From assembly GCF_037094685.1 (NCBI RefSeq), contig NZ_CP146614.1, positions 5,270,001 through 5,334,000 of the forward strand: a stretch of 64,000 nucleotides of DNA, read 5' to 3'. Below are positions 8,523 to 17,184 of this stretch, in pieces (positions within the stretch are counted from its first letter, which is position 1; each line of letters starts with the position of its first letter). Position numbers and translations under genes: made by a program. The notes beneath the pieces are model-generated. The model was not told the origin of the DNA. It did no database searches and was given only the letters and a program-made list of their open reading frames with translations. The DNA comes from Massilia sp. METH4. GTDB taxonomy: Bacteria; Pseudomonadota; Gammaproteobacteria; Burkholderiales; Burkholderiaceae_D.

Positions 8523-10784
8523 TCAGAAACGCGCCGCCACGCGCAAGCCCACGGTACGCGGCCGCACGAGGTACAGGGTATTGCCGGGCTGGATGGCGAT
8601 CGTGTTCGGCGCCACGTCGCTGACCCTGGCGCCATTGGTGAGATTGGTGCCGAACAGGCCGACCTCGTAGGCGCCCCTGCGCCAGGTGAGCGTGGCGTTC
8701 ACGGTGTTCGAGGAGGGGATTTGCGCGTAGTTGCCCTGTTCGCGGGCGAAATTCGTGTACGCCTCGCCGCGGTGCGCATAGGTGGCCGACAGGCCCAGCT
8801 CGTCGTTGTTCGGCAGCGGAATGCTGTAGCTGGCCGTCGCGCTGGCGGCGAACTTCGGCGCGTAGGGCACCCGTGCGCCGGCCGGGATGTTTTGCGCGGC
8901 GATCCCCGTCTGCACCGTGTCGGTCGCCTTCGCGTGGTTCAGCGCAGCATTGACGCCGACCGACGCCCGGCGGGTGATCTTCCACAGCGTTTCCAGCTCC
9001 AGGCCCAGGCTGCGGATCTTGCCGGCATTCTGGGTGAAGTAATAGGTGCAGGGCAGGCGGTTGAACACCTGCACGTCGTCCCAGTCGATGCGGTAGGCGC
9101 TGGCATTGAATGTCATGCGGCGATCGAACAGTGTGTTCTTGGACCCCACCTCGAAGTTCCACAGCGTGTCCGGTTCGAAGGTGGCGGGCGCATGGATGCC
9201 GCAGAAGTTGAACGGCACGGGCTGGTTGTTGCCGCCATAGCGGAAGCCCTTTCCAGCGGAGGCGTACAGCGTGTGGTTCGCGTCGATCCGCCAGGCGGCG
9301 GCGAAGCGCGGATTGGCGCCGCGCGCGGTGGCGCTGCTGCTGGCCAGTGCGGGCACACCGGTCGGCGCGGCCGGCGTGGCGGTGGCCAGGTTGCCAAACA
9401 GGCCGGAAAACGCCAGGTCGAAGTCCTGGGTGCCGCGGAACAGGCGCAGGCCGGCCGTCAGGTCCAGGCGGTCCCACAAGGTGTAGGTCGCCTCGGCGAA
9501 CAGGGCCACCTGGCGCGAATCGATGTACTGCCGCCCCGTGAAATAATTGTCCGGCGTCGAGGCGAGGTCGTTGACCCGCGAATCGTAGCCCGGGAAATTG
9601 CGCGTGGCGCCATAGCGGGCGTCGAAGCCCGTGGTGGGCTGGTCTTGCAAGGTGTCGCGCGAACCCTTCTCGAAGAAGGCCCCGGCCGTCCATTTCAGCG
9701 GGCCGGTACCGTTCGATTGCAAGCGGAACTCCTGGGCGAAATCGGCCAGCTTGTTGGCGATGGTGTACGCCGACTGCATGAGCGGCGCCTGGCCGCCGAA
9801 GATGAAGGCGGTGGCCGGATACTGGGCCGAGGTTACGTAGAGCGTGTCGCGGTGCAGGTAGGAGGTGGACGAGACGAGCTTCGCGCGGCCCAGGTCGTAG
9901 TTGACGGTCACGTTATACAGTTGCAGCTTGTCGTTGCCCACCTCGGGTAGCAAGGCGATCGTCGTGTAGGCGGGCAGGTCGGCGTAGGCATCGTTGATGC
10001 CGCCCTTGATATTGGAAGCGGTCACGCTGGCGTCGATCAGCAAGTCGCGCGTGGCTTGCAGGCGCAGCGCCGCGCGGCCCTGGTTGGTGGAGACGCCGTT
10101 GGTGGTGCGCCCCGTCAGCTGGTTGCGGATGTAGCCGGAATCCTTGCCCGTGTAGCCGGTCAGCCGCAACGCCAGCGTATCGTCCCTGAGCGGCAGGTTG
10201 ACCGTGCCGCGCAGGTTGTGATTGCCAGCGCCGAACCCGCTCGTATGAGAGCCGACCGCCTCGACGGAGCCGAACAGGTCGTTGAATTCCGGCTTGCGGG
10301 TGATCTGGCGCACCGTGCCGGCCATCGAACCGGCGTCGAACAGCGTGCCCTGCGGGCCTTGCAGGACTTCGACCCTTTCCAGGTCCAGCACCTTCAGGTC
10401 CGGGTTGGCGGACTTCAGCGTGACGGGCATCTCGTCGATGTAGACGGCCACCAGCGCGGCATCCTGCACTTCCGAAGGCACGATGCCGCGCACCACTAGG
10501 CCCCGCATGGTGATGTTGTTTACGCCCGTTCCCTGCTGCTGCACGGTCATGGCCGGCACGAGGTCGGCGATGTCGGCAAGGTTGCCGAGCCCGTATTTCG
10601 ACAGGCTTTCCGGTTTGATCACGGTGATCGCGGCGGGCACCTGCTGCACGTCGACGGCACCCGTGCGGGTGGCCGGCACCTCGACCGTTTCGACCTTGTC
10701 CGTGGTCGGCGGTTCGGCCGCCACGGCCGGCAGGGCCACGGCGCACAGCGCGGCCAGCGTTCGATGACCCAGCAGATGTTGCAT
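8523..10784 (-). CDS. TonB-dependent outer-membrane receptor
   Basis: A 753-residue receptor that imports a ligand through the outer membrane using TonB energy. It has a signal peptide (residues 1-23, ending AVAAEPP), a plug domain from about 45 to 170 (VPAAITVIKPESL, MRGLVVRGI, LDLERVEVLQGPQGTLFDAGSMAGTV) and a beta-barrel ending in the expected C-terminal phenylalanine (GLRVAARF). The TonB box may be the KVETVEVPATR region. Start ATG follows AAGGGAGACCG. Closest recognisable style is a catecholate/hydroxamate siderophore-type receptor, but the ligand cannot be read from sequence. Location with a desaturase and a PhnD-like binder suggests uptake and modification of a hydrophobic or unusual substrate. 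Confidence 0.92.
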   Translation of the reverse strand: MQHLLGHRTLAALCAVALPAVAAEPPTTDKVETVEVPATRTGAVDVQQVPAAITVIKPESLSKYGLGNLADIADLVPAMTVQQQGTGVNNITMRGLVVRGIVPSEVQDAALVAVYIDEMPVTLKSANPDLKVLDLERVEVLQGPQGTLFDAGSMAGTVRQITRKPEFNDLFGSVEAVGSHTSGFGAGNHNLRGTVNLPLRDDTLALRLTGYTGKDSGYIRNQLTGRTTNGVSTNQGRAALRLQATRDLLIDASVTASNIKGGINDAYADLPAYTTIALLPEVGNDKLQLYNVTVNYDLGRAKLVSSTSYLHRDTLYVTSAQYPATAFIFGGQAPLMQSAYTIANKLADFAQEFRLQSNGTGPLKWTAGAFFEKGSRDTLQDQPTTGFDARYGATRNFPGYDSRVNDLASTPDNYFTGRQYIDSRQVALFAEATYTLWDRLDLTAGLRLFRGTQDFDLAFSGLFGNLATATPAAPTGVPALASSSATARGANPRFAAAWRIDANHTLYASAGKGFRYGGNNQPVPFNFCGIHAPATFEPDTLWNFEVGSKNTLFDRRMTFNASAYRIDWDDVQVFNRLPCTYYFTQNAGKIRSLGLELETLWKITRRASVGVNAALNHAKATDTVQTGIAAQNIPAGARVPYAPKFAASATASYSIPLPNNDELGLSATYAHRGEAYTNFAREQGNYAQIPSSNTVNATLTWRRGAYEVGLFGTNLTNGARVSDVAPNTIAIQPGNTLYLVRPRTVGLRVAARF

Positions 10785-10900
10785 CGGTCTCCCTTATGCT
10801 TGTTTGCCATGATGGCGTGTTCGCCACCGCTGAAAAAAGTATATGGAAGGGGCGCTCTGCTGGAAACGAAGATTAATGTGACTGCTTATGCGGAACCCGG

Positions 10901-11470
10901 CTATGGCGCCGGCGTGCCGCCCGCGACTGCGAGCAGGCCGCCGACGATGGCGGCGCCGCCAATCAGTCCTGTCGCGGACGAGGCGAGCAAAGCGGCACGG
11001 GAAGGCGCGCCGAAGAGGCGCGACAGGCCAAGGCCGACGTGCAGGCATACGGCCACGACTGCCAGAAAGTAATAAGGCGCGAAGAACGCGATGCCGGGCC
11101 AGCCGCGCATGCCGGACGCCGCGAAGCCGATATCGGTATCCAGGCCCAGGCCCAGGCGGCCCCACAGCACCGCCGACACATGCACGAGCAGGAAAAACAA
11201 CAGATAATAGCCGCTGATCCGCGCCGCCACTGCGCTGCCGGCCCCTCTGGCGAGCGCCGGTCCGGTCGCCAGTTGCACCAGTACGGCCACGAGGATGACC
11301 GGCTCGACGGCGCCCTGGCGGTAGACGTGCCGGAAGGCGTCCATGAACGCGAAGGCGGCCGCGTGGTCGACGGCCAGCAGGACATGATTGAGCAGGTGGA
11401 CGAGAACGAAGACGGCCAGCACGAGGCCGGAACAACGATGCAGCTTGCGAAAGGCGGGGTGTTGGAACAT
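10901..11470 (-). CDS. Small cytochrome-b-like four/five-helix membrane protein
   Basis: A 189-residue membrane protein with helices around residues 11-32 (SGLVLAVFVLVHLLNHVLL), 56-75, 86-105 (ISGYYLLFFLLVHVSAVLWG), 126-150 and 162-185. Histidines lie inside helices (HRCSG, VHLLNH, LLVHVSAV, CLHVGLG) in a pattern like succinate dehydrogenase or fumarate reductase cytochrome b anchors, which bind haem. No SdhA or SdhB partners are nearby. It precedes the TonB-dependent receptor gene on the same strand with a 116-bp gap, so it may be the first gene of that cluster. It is divergent from the AraC-type regulator. The identity is a structural analogy only. Confidence 0.55.
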   Translation of the reverse strand: MFQHPAFRKLHRCSGLVLAVFVLVHLLNHVLLAVDHAAAFAFMDAFRHVYRQGAVEPVILVAVLVQLATGPALARGAGSAVAARISGYYLLFFLLVHVSAVLWGRLGLGLDTDIGFAASGMRGWPGIAFFAPYYFLAVVAVCLHVGLGLSRLFGAPSRAALLASSATGLIGGAAIVGGLLAVAGGTPAP

Positions 11471-11505
11471 GGCGTGGCTCGCGGCGGTTCGGACAGGAGG
11501 ATAGT

Positions 11506-12333
11506 ATGAAGGGGCTCATCGCCGGTCTTGAACGATTCCGACATGGCCGCACCGGGGTCTCGTTTCCAGGCCGGCGGAGCGGCGCGGCAGTGCGGGCCTA
11601 TCTCTGGCGCGACAGCGGCGCGGGCTCGGCACCGCACCCGAACCGGTTCCCGGCCGCACCGTTCTGCACGTTGACCTGGTTCCTGTCCGGCACCGTGCAC
11701 GACGGCGTGTCCGCGGCGGCCCGCGTGCTGCCGGCCGTGGTGGTCGGCGGCCCGTTCACGCGGCCTGCCACCACCTTCAGCGCCGGCCGGGTGCATGCAT
11801 TTACCATCGTCTTCTATCCCGATGCGTTCGCGCGGCTGGCAGGCGTGGACCCGGCGGCGCTGGCCGACCGCCTCGTCCCGGCCGATGCCGTGCTGCCGGA
11901 TGCATGGCACCCGCTGTTGCGCGAGGTCGCCGGCGCCACGGACGACCGAAACCGGATCGCGTGCGTCGAGACATTCCTCGCTCGCCATGTCGCCGACGCG
12001 GGGGGCACGCGGGGCTGGCTTAGCCGCTTGTGCGACGCGGCCGGCGTCGGCCGCCTCGGCGAGCGGCAAGTGGAGCGCAATATTCGCCGGGCGACCGGGC
12101 AGACGTTGCGGACGCTGCGCTGCGCGGAACGCTTCGAGGCCGCCATCCTCGGCGCGCGCGCGGCGGCCGCCGGCGGCCGGGTGGACTGGGCCGGACTGGC
12201 GTGCGAGAACGCTTATTCGGACCAGCCGCATCTCGGCAGGGAGTGCCGCAGGTTCGCGGGCGCCAGCCCGGCGGAGCTGCTCGCCCGGGTGGATGACGAT
12301 GAGAGTTACTGGCTGTACCGCCATTGGCGGTGA
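11506..12333 (+). CDS. AraC-family transcriptional regulator
   Basis: A 275-residue regulator. The C-terminal part shows the AraC helix-turn-helix pair: RQVERNIRRATGQTLRTLRCAERFEAAI (about 184-211), then the second HTH, including AYSDQPHLGRECRRFAG, which is the strongest family signature. The N-terminal 150 residues form the ligand-sensing part (PHPNRFPAAPFCTLTWFLSG, then VVGGPFTRPATTFSAGRVHAFTIVFYPDAFARL), typical of the DUF6597-like group. The start ATG has a strong site, ACAGGAGG, at 11491-11498. It is divergent from the cytochrome-b-like/TonB receptor/desaturase cluster across a 35-bp gap, so it probably controls that cluster and itself. Confidence 0.85.
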   Translation: MKGLIAGLERFRHGRTGVSFPGRRSGAAVRAYLWRDSGAGSAPHPNRFPAAPFCTLTWFLSGTVHDGVSAAARVLPAVVVGGPFTRPATTFSAGRVHAFTIVFYPDAFARLAGVDPAALADRLVPADAVLPDAWHPLLREVAGATDDRNRIACVETFLARHVADAGGTRGWLSRLCDAAGVGRLGERQVERNIRRATGQTLRTLRCAERFEAAILGARAAAAGGRVDWAGLACENAYSDQPHLGRECRRFAGASPAELLARVDDDESYWLYRHWR

Positions 12334-12416
12334 CGCCGCGCGGCGCAGCGTGGCTCGAGGACCCGGCTCACTCGCCACGACCCACACCGGACGTGAAAAG
12401 TTGTGAAAATTTATGT

Positions 12417-12430
12417 CAATGCTTGCATTG
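12417..12430. promoter_or_regulatory. 14-bp palindrome upstream of glycosyltransferase pair
   Basis: CAATGCTTGCATTG is a perfect palindrome with arms CAATGC and GCATTG around TT. It sits in an AT-rich patch between the AraC-type gene and the glycosyltransferase operon, 154 bp before the first start. It could be an operator; no regulator is assigned. The rest of the 12334-12583 gap shows no supported gene. Confidence 0.3.
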
Positions 12431-12583
12431 CCGCCCGGTGGAGAGTAGGGCAATCTCAATCACAGCCTTGCGCTATGCCGAAATTGATGGGAAGATGCGC
12501 CCGATTTCGTGTCTTCGTGTCGCCGGCCCGCACCATGCGACGATGCCCGATCGACATCCCAAGAGAACTTTCACATCCCGGTA

Positions 12584-13633
12584 ATGCCACCAGTCCTTTC
12601 GCGCATCCTCATCTGCCGCACCGATAATATCGGTGACGTCGTGCTCACCCTGCCGCTGGCCGGGTACCTCAAGCAGCTGATTCCTGGCGTGAAGGTCGAC
12701 CTGCTGTGCCGCGCCTATGCGGCGCCGGTGGTGAATTGCTGCGCGTTCGTCGACCGTACCCTCGCGCTGGAGGAAGTCGATGTCGACCGGCTGTTCGAGG
12801 ACGAGGCTTACGATACCGTCATCTTTGCGTTCCCGCACCGTGCGCTGGGCCGCGCCGCCAGGCGCGCCGGGGTGCCCAATCGCGTGGGCAGCAGCCACCG
12901 CCTGCACCATTGGCTGACGTGCAATCGCCTCGCGCACTTCAGCCGCGTGCGTTCCCGCCTGCACGAAGCGCAGCTCAACTTCGCCTTATTGAAGCCGCTC
13001 GCGATCGACCATGTGCCCGCGCTGGCCGACATCCCCGCGCTGTACGGTTTGCAAGCCCCGCGCTCGGCCGAAGCCAGCGCCTTGTTCGACCCCGCGCCGT
13101 TCAACCTGATCCTGCACCCCAAGTCGAACGGGAACGGACGCGAATGGCCGCTGCGGCGCTACGCCGAGCTGGCGGCGACACTGGCCGTGGACCCGGGCAT
13201 CGCGATCTGGATCACGGGGAGCCGCGCCGAGGGCGAGCTGCTGGCCCGCGAGGCGGGGCCGCTGCTGGCCAGTCCGAACGTGCACAACCTGTGTGGCCGC
13301 GTGGACCTGCGCGGCCTCGTGGCGCTGATCGGCCTGGCCGATGGCCTGATCGCCAGCGGCACCGGCCCGCTGCACGTCGCCGCCGCGCTGGGGCGCAACA
13401 CCCTCGGCCTGTTCCCGCCGATCCAGCCGATCGACATTGCCCGCTGGGGGGCGCTCGGCAGCCATGCCATGTCGCTCAGCGGCGAACGGCAATGCGGCAC
13501 CTGCACCGGTGCCCAGGCCTGCACGTGCATGGAAGCGATCAGCGCCGGCCAGGTGGCGGACGTGGTAGTTCGCTGGCGCACCAGCACGGCGGCGCTTCAT
13601 GGCGACGATCGCATCAAAGCAAGGAATGCATGA
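12584..13633 (+). CDS. Glycosyltransferase family 9 (heptosyltransferase-like)
   Basis: A 349-residue GT9 enzyme of the ADP-heptose:LPS heptosyltransferase fold. It opens with RILICRTDNIGDVVLTLPLAGYLKQ, the typical GT9 start, and the C-terminal donor-binding half has LILHPKSNGNGREWPLRRYAELA and the late signature ASGTGPLHVAAALGRNTLGLFPP. The motif CGTCTGAQACTC near the C-terminus is Cys-rich, as in some heptosyltransferase homologues. Start ATG 12584 fits the family; the ribosome site is weak (CCCGG). Its stop overlaps the start of the next glycosyltransferase (ATGA), so the two are translated together. Likely role is LPS core or other surface glycan assembly. Confidence 0.85.
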   Translation: MPPVLSRILICRTDNIGDVVLTLPLAGYLKQLIPGVKVDLLCRAYAAPVVNCCAFVDRTLALEEVDVDRLFEDEAYDTVIFAFPHRALGRAARRAGVPNRVGSSHRLHHWLTCNRLAHFSRVRSRLHEAQLNFALLKPLAIDHVPALADIPALYGLQAPRSAEASALFDPAPFNLILHPKSNGNGREWPLRRYAELAATLAVDPGIAIWITGSRAEGELLAREAGPLLASPNVHNLCGRVDLRGLVALIGLADGLIASGTGPLHVAAALGRNTLGLFPPIQPIDIARWGALGSHAMSLSGERQCGTCTGAQACTCMEAISAGQVADVVVRWRTSTAALHGDDRIKARNA

Positions 13634-14688
13634 CACCAAAGTTGTTGATCACCCTCGATTCGATGCGTTTCGAGAATACGGGCCTGCATACGTTCGGCAA
13701 TTCACTGGGGCGGCAACTGGCGCTCCAGGGCAAGGGAAGCTTCGACCTGAGCGCATACGTTGCACAGCCGCAGCGCGGCTTTCTCGGCGCTGACGCTTCC
13801 TACATCGCACGCCGCCGCTATCACGGCTGGCTCTTCCCCCAGGGCGGCCGATACGACATCGTGCACTTCACCGACCAGTATTGCCGCTTCGGCCCCGAAC
13901 GCGTCCGCGCCCGGACGGTCATGACCGTGCATGACCTGAACCAGGTCCACGAACAGCGCCCGGGCAGCCCCAGGCTGCGGAAACACATGGCCAGGATGGC
14001 GCGCAAGATCGACGGTGTCGACCGCGTGGTCGCGATTTCCGAATTCGTCAAGGCGGACATCGTGCGCTTTTTCCCCGCCGCGCGCGACAAGATTTCCGTC
14101 ATCCACAATGGCGTCGACTTCAGCGTCGCCCCCGAAGGCCACCAGCCGCGCTTCATGCCGCCCGGCCGCTTCTTGTTCACCGTCGGCATGGTGTGCCCGA
14201 AGAAGAATTTTCACGTGCTGGTGCCCCTGCTGCGCGGGACGGACTACACACTCGTCGTCGCTGGACCGGTCAAGGACGAGTACCGGCAAAAAATCCTGGA
14301 CGAAGCGGCGCGCTTCGGCGTTGCCGACCGCGTGGCCATCACCGGGCCCGTCAGCCAGGCCGACAAGGACTGGTATTACACGCACTGCGCCGCATTCCTG
14401 TTCCCGTCGCTGGCCGAAGGTTTCGGCTTGCCGCCGCTCGAGGCGATGCACCATGGCCGGCCAGTATTCCTGTCGAACCTGACAAGCTTGCCCGAAGTAG
14501 GGGGCGACGCGGCTTTCTATTTCGACGATTTCGATCCGGACCGGATGGCCGAGGTGTTCGTGAGCGGCATGCGACGCTTCGAAACGGAAGACGGCGCCCG
14601 GCGGGCACGTGCGAGGGCAGGGATGTTCACCTGGGAGAAGGCCGCGGCAGCCTATCTGGCGCTGTACCGCGAATGCCTCGCTGAATAG
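13630..14688 (+). CDS. Glycosyltransferase family 4 / group 1
   Basis: A 352-residue GT-B retaining glycosyltransferase. The N-terminal acceptor domain contains DIVHFTDQYCRFGP and TVMTVHDLNQVHEQ. Between the domains are VVAISEFVKADIVRFF and ISVIHNGVDF. The donor-binding domain has FTVGMVCPKKNFHVL, VAGPVKDEY and the nucleotide-sugar motif FPSLAEGFGLPPLEAM (E-x7-E type). Start ATG overlaps the previous stop by four bases (ATGA), with AAGGA upstream. Together with the GT9 gene it forms a two-gene surface-glycan operon. The sugar and acceptor are unknown. Confidence 0.88.
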   Translation: MTPKLLITLDSMRFENTGLHTFGNSLGRQLALQGKGSFDLSAYVAQPQRGFLGADASYIARRRYHGWLFPQGGRYDIVHFTDQYCRFGPERVRARTVMTVHDLNQVHEQRPGSPRLRKHMARMARKIDGVDRVVAISEFVKADIVRFFPAARDKISVIHNGVDFSVAPEGHQPRFMPPGRFLFTVGMVCPKKNFHVLVPLLRGTDYTLVVAGPVKDEYRQKILDEAARFGVADRVAITGPVSQADKDWYYTHCAAFLFPSLAEGFGLPPLEAMHHGRPVFLSNLTSLPEVGGDAAFYFDDFDPDRMAEVFVSGMRRFETEDGARRARARAGMFTWEKAAAAYLALYRECLAE

Positions 14689-15412
14689 CACGGCGAACGG
14701 GCGAACGGGCGAGCGGGGGCGTGGCGCCCGGTGGGGTTTCATTGCGACCATGACTGTCCCGATCCAAAAAGCGACGCGGGAGCGGCGAAATATCGGAACG
14801 GCGGAGCGGGTCGCTTCCCCTGGAACCATGGTCCAGACGGCAACTGGACGCATCAGTCAGGCCAGGTGCGGGTACGACACTGGAACGCAGGAATAGAAAG
14901 GCGAGGGCGCCTTGCCTGCGCACAGGTGCAAGCTTGTGGATTTCTATGATTAGAAAAGAAACTCGATCGGCGGATTTGCGTCACTCTTGATCGGCTGGCG
15001 ACAGGGACATGGCAGGGCGCCCCTCGCGCCGCCGGGATCGCCGGCAACGCTGCCGATACGGGTCCCCAGCACGACAACGACCAGGCGATGGGACAGCGCA
15101 GACCTGCGGGTGCGGCGGCGTATGAAGGCTGCGCATCAATTCCGTGACTTCGCCAACTCGACATTACATCCTGTAATGTCGAGTACAAAAGATGCACGCC
15201 GTATCGATGGCACTCCTTGCCGCAGCCCGCCCCCGAGGTTTTGCAGCGGCGACCGGGCTTTTTCCTCGACCCGCGTTCTCCAGGAATAGGGGGGCCACTG
15301 GACACATGGTCCGCCGGATCGCCCATTCTTCGCCGGGACAGGCTGCGGTTGCTCGGCTCATCCGCGCGGCCGGCGCGCCTCCGCGTAGTCAAGCGTACAG
15401 CCCTCGGTCGGT
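14689..15412. other. 724-bp stretch with no supported gene
   Basis: No open frame here has a plausible start, family similarity or sustained coding-type third-position bias on either strand. It contains an early GC-rich run of repeated GGCGAACGG/GGGCGAGCG words near 14694-14718, lower-GC sequence around 14930-14980 and the hairpin at 15157-15183. It separates the glycosyltransferase operon from the convergent S41 peptidase gene. It may hold a decayed gene or untranslated regulatory sequence. Confidence 0.5.
15157..15183. promoter_or_regulatory. Perfect 12-bp inverted repeat with 3-base spacer
   Basis: Arms CTCGACATTACA (15157-15168) and TGTAATGTCGAG (15172-15183) are exactly complementary around TCC. 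No T-run follows on either strand, so an operator or a structured RNA is as likely as a terminator. The core ACATTACA/TGTAATGT resembles sites of dimeric TetR/GntR-type regulators, but none is encoded next to it. Confidence 0.4.
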
Positions 15413-16918
15413 TCAATTGCCGATCCGGGCAAGCAGCGCCGACAGCGCCTTACGGTGACCCGACTCCAGCATCGCCGGGTCGGCCGGGTCGAACACCGTG
15501 ATCGGCAAATGCGGGACGATGCCTGGCCCTTCGAACAGCACGCCGTTCGGGTCGCGATTGATCTGGTACGGGAAGCCGACGACGTAGGGGCCCGGCAGCA
15601 GCTTGCCCATCACGTCGGACAGGGCGCCGGCGGTGTTTTGTCCTGCCTGCCGCACGTGCGGCAGCGTGCGCATCATCAGCACGAAGGTTTCGCCGGCGCT
15701 GATCGTCTGCTCGCTGGTGAACAGGTAGATTGGCTTGAGGTACTGCCGCGGGCCGCCCGGTTCGATATGCCAGTCGCGGGCCGGGCTGCCCTCGGGTTGT
15801 TTCATGGTCGTCACGAAGGCCAGCCGGCGCCGATCGGCAAAGCGCGACGCCAGCACGCCGCTGACCAGATCGAGCCCGCCCTGGTTGAGCGCCACATCGA
15901 CGATCATGGCGCGCGTATCGGCCAGCGCCGCCACGACGCGGTCCATCTCTTCGCCAGCCAGCTGCATCTCGCGGGCCGGGCCGGCGCCTTCCTCGTAGCC
16001 CGCCATGCGGGTAATCGACAGGTAGCCGATATTGCCGGGCAAGCGGCCCCAGACGACCGCTCCGCCCAGCGCTTCGTGGCGCTCCGTCAGGCGGGCAGCC
16101 GCCGCCTGCTGGTTGCGGGCCAGCCAGGCGGTGTAGAAGTCGTCGAAGTCCCCGACTTCGTCCTGCGCGCCGAACGCCTGCTTGAGCAGAACTGTGGTGG
16201 GCGCGGCCGCCGCCCACAGCAGCTGGCCGCGCTCGACGTGGTGCAGGCTGACATGCTCATCGTCGAAGCCGTCGAGGGCTTCGATCAGCGCCGTTTCCAG
16301 CGCGGCCTCGCTGGGACGCTGCGCCGCTGCCGCTTGCAAAGCGGCACAGCGTCCCGCCCAGTCGATACGGCGCTCGCTGAAGAATGGATAGCGCTCCTGA
16401 AGGGTCTCGCACAGGACGCGCGCGGTGGCGACCGCGCCAGATGGCGCGGCGGCCGTGCACCTGGCAGGCAATGCGTCCACCCGCTGCAGGCGCATCTCTA
16501 CCGGCGTTCCCGGCACGCTGAAGAGCTCGACCTGTCCGCCGGGTTGGGTCAACTGCCCGGTGGCGGTGGCGCCGGCCAGCTCCGCTGGGTCGACAGTGTC
16601 GGCGGTCGCATAGCAATCCGACGCGGTTTCGAAATACTGACGCAGGCCTTCCGCGCCAAACGCAAGATAGCGCCCCTGGCCCAGCACGCGCCATGTGCCC
16701 GTCAATTGCGGCGCGTAGCGCGCCCCGTCCACGACCGCGACCGTGGTGGAGGCCGGCGGAGGCGGCGGATGGTTGCTGTCACGGTGGTCGCCTCCGCAAC
16801 CGCTGGCGATGACCATCACGCAGGCGCTCGCTACGGCGCATGGCCTTGCCGTCAGGTAGTTGGATGATCCGGTGCGGTTGAATGAGCTGGTGTTGTCGGA
16901 TGAATTTGCCGTCAGCAT
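15413..16918 (-). CDS. S41 (C-terminal processing/tricorn-like) family peptidase lipoprotein
   Basis: A 501-residue exported protein. The start ATG is supported by AAGGAGAAGC directly upstream. Residues 1-45 form a lipoprotein signal with lipobox IASGC, followed by a Pro-rich linker (PPPPPAS). The C-terminal half resembles S41 peptidases: NIGYLSITRMAGY, MIVDVALNQGGLDLVSGVLASRF, YLFTSEQTISAGE with the candidate catalytic Ser407, and later NTAGALSDVMGKLLPGPYVVGFPYQ. No PDZ domain is evident. It probably hydrolyses peptides in the periplasm or at the outer membrane. It stands alone between two long gaps. Confidence 0.7.
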   Translation of the reverse strand: MLTANSSDNTSSFNRTGSSNYLTARPCAVASACVMVIASGCGGDHRDSNHPPPPPASTTVAVVDGARYAPQLTGTWRVLGQGRYLAFGAEGLRQYFETASDCYATADTVDPAELAGATATGQLTQPGGQVELFSVPGTPVEMRLQRVDALPARCTAAAPSGAVATARVLCETLQERYPFFSERRIDWAGRCAALQAAAAQRPSEAALETALIEALDGFDDEHVSLHHVERGQLLWAAAAPTTVLLKQAFGAQDEVGDFDDFYTAWLARNQQAAAARLTERHEALGGAVVWGRLPGNIGYLSITRMAGYEEGAGPAREMQLAGEEMDRVVAALADTRAMIVDVALNQGGLDLVSGVLASRFADRRRLAFVTTMKQPEGSPARDWHIEPGGPRQYLKPIYLFTSEQTISAGETFVLMMRTLPHVRQAGQNTAGALSDVMGKLLPGPYVVGFPYQINRDPNGVLFEGPGIVPHLPITVFDPADPAMLESGHRKALSALLARIGN

Positions 16919-17151
16919 TGCTTCTCCTTGTCGATGATGGTGGTACCGGCAATGCCGGTCTTCATCGAGTATGGGAAGGCGACATGAAGGGAGCCTCAAG
17001 CAAACATGAAGGATGGATGAAGGCGCCGTCGGAGTTGGTGTCGGGCCTGCGGCCGTGAATTGTCAGCCAGCGGATTTTCGATCCCGACAGCGACGGGGAC
17101 GGGGTTCGGGCCGTGACGGAAGCAGACGAGCCGAGTGGCTCTACATCGCAT

Positions 17152-17184
17152 TTGACATAATATAGATTATGCGAAGTTCGCATA
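17152..17184. promoter_or_regulatory. Overlapping palindromes with TTGACA element
   Basis: TTGACA at 17152-17157 is followed by an AT-rich region with CATAATATAGATTATG (arms CATAAT/ATTATG) and, overlapping it, TATGCGAAGTTCGCATA at 17168-17184, a perfect palindrome with one central base. This is the most promoter-like patch in the 870-bp gap between the S41 gene and the TpsA gene. It lies about 240 bp upstream of the S41 start and 600 bp from the TpsA start, so which gene it serves is unclear. Confidence 0.4.

Noticed and set aside
7449..9950. Long plus-strand frame across the desaturase and TonB receptor genes
   Set aside because: The minus strand has clear histidine boxes and receptor domains. 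The plus frame is low-complexity and mirrors them.
14609..14949. Small frames after the glycosyltransferase genes
   Set aside because: No family, no start with a ribosome site, and the compositions are of non-coding type.
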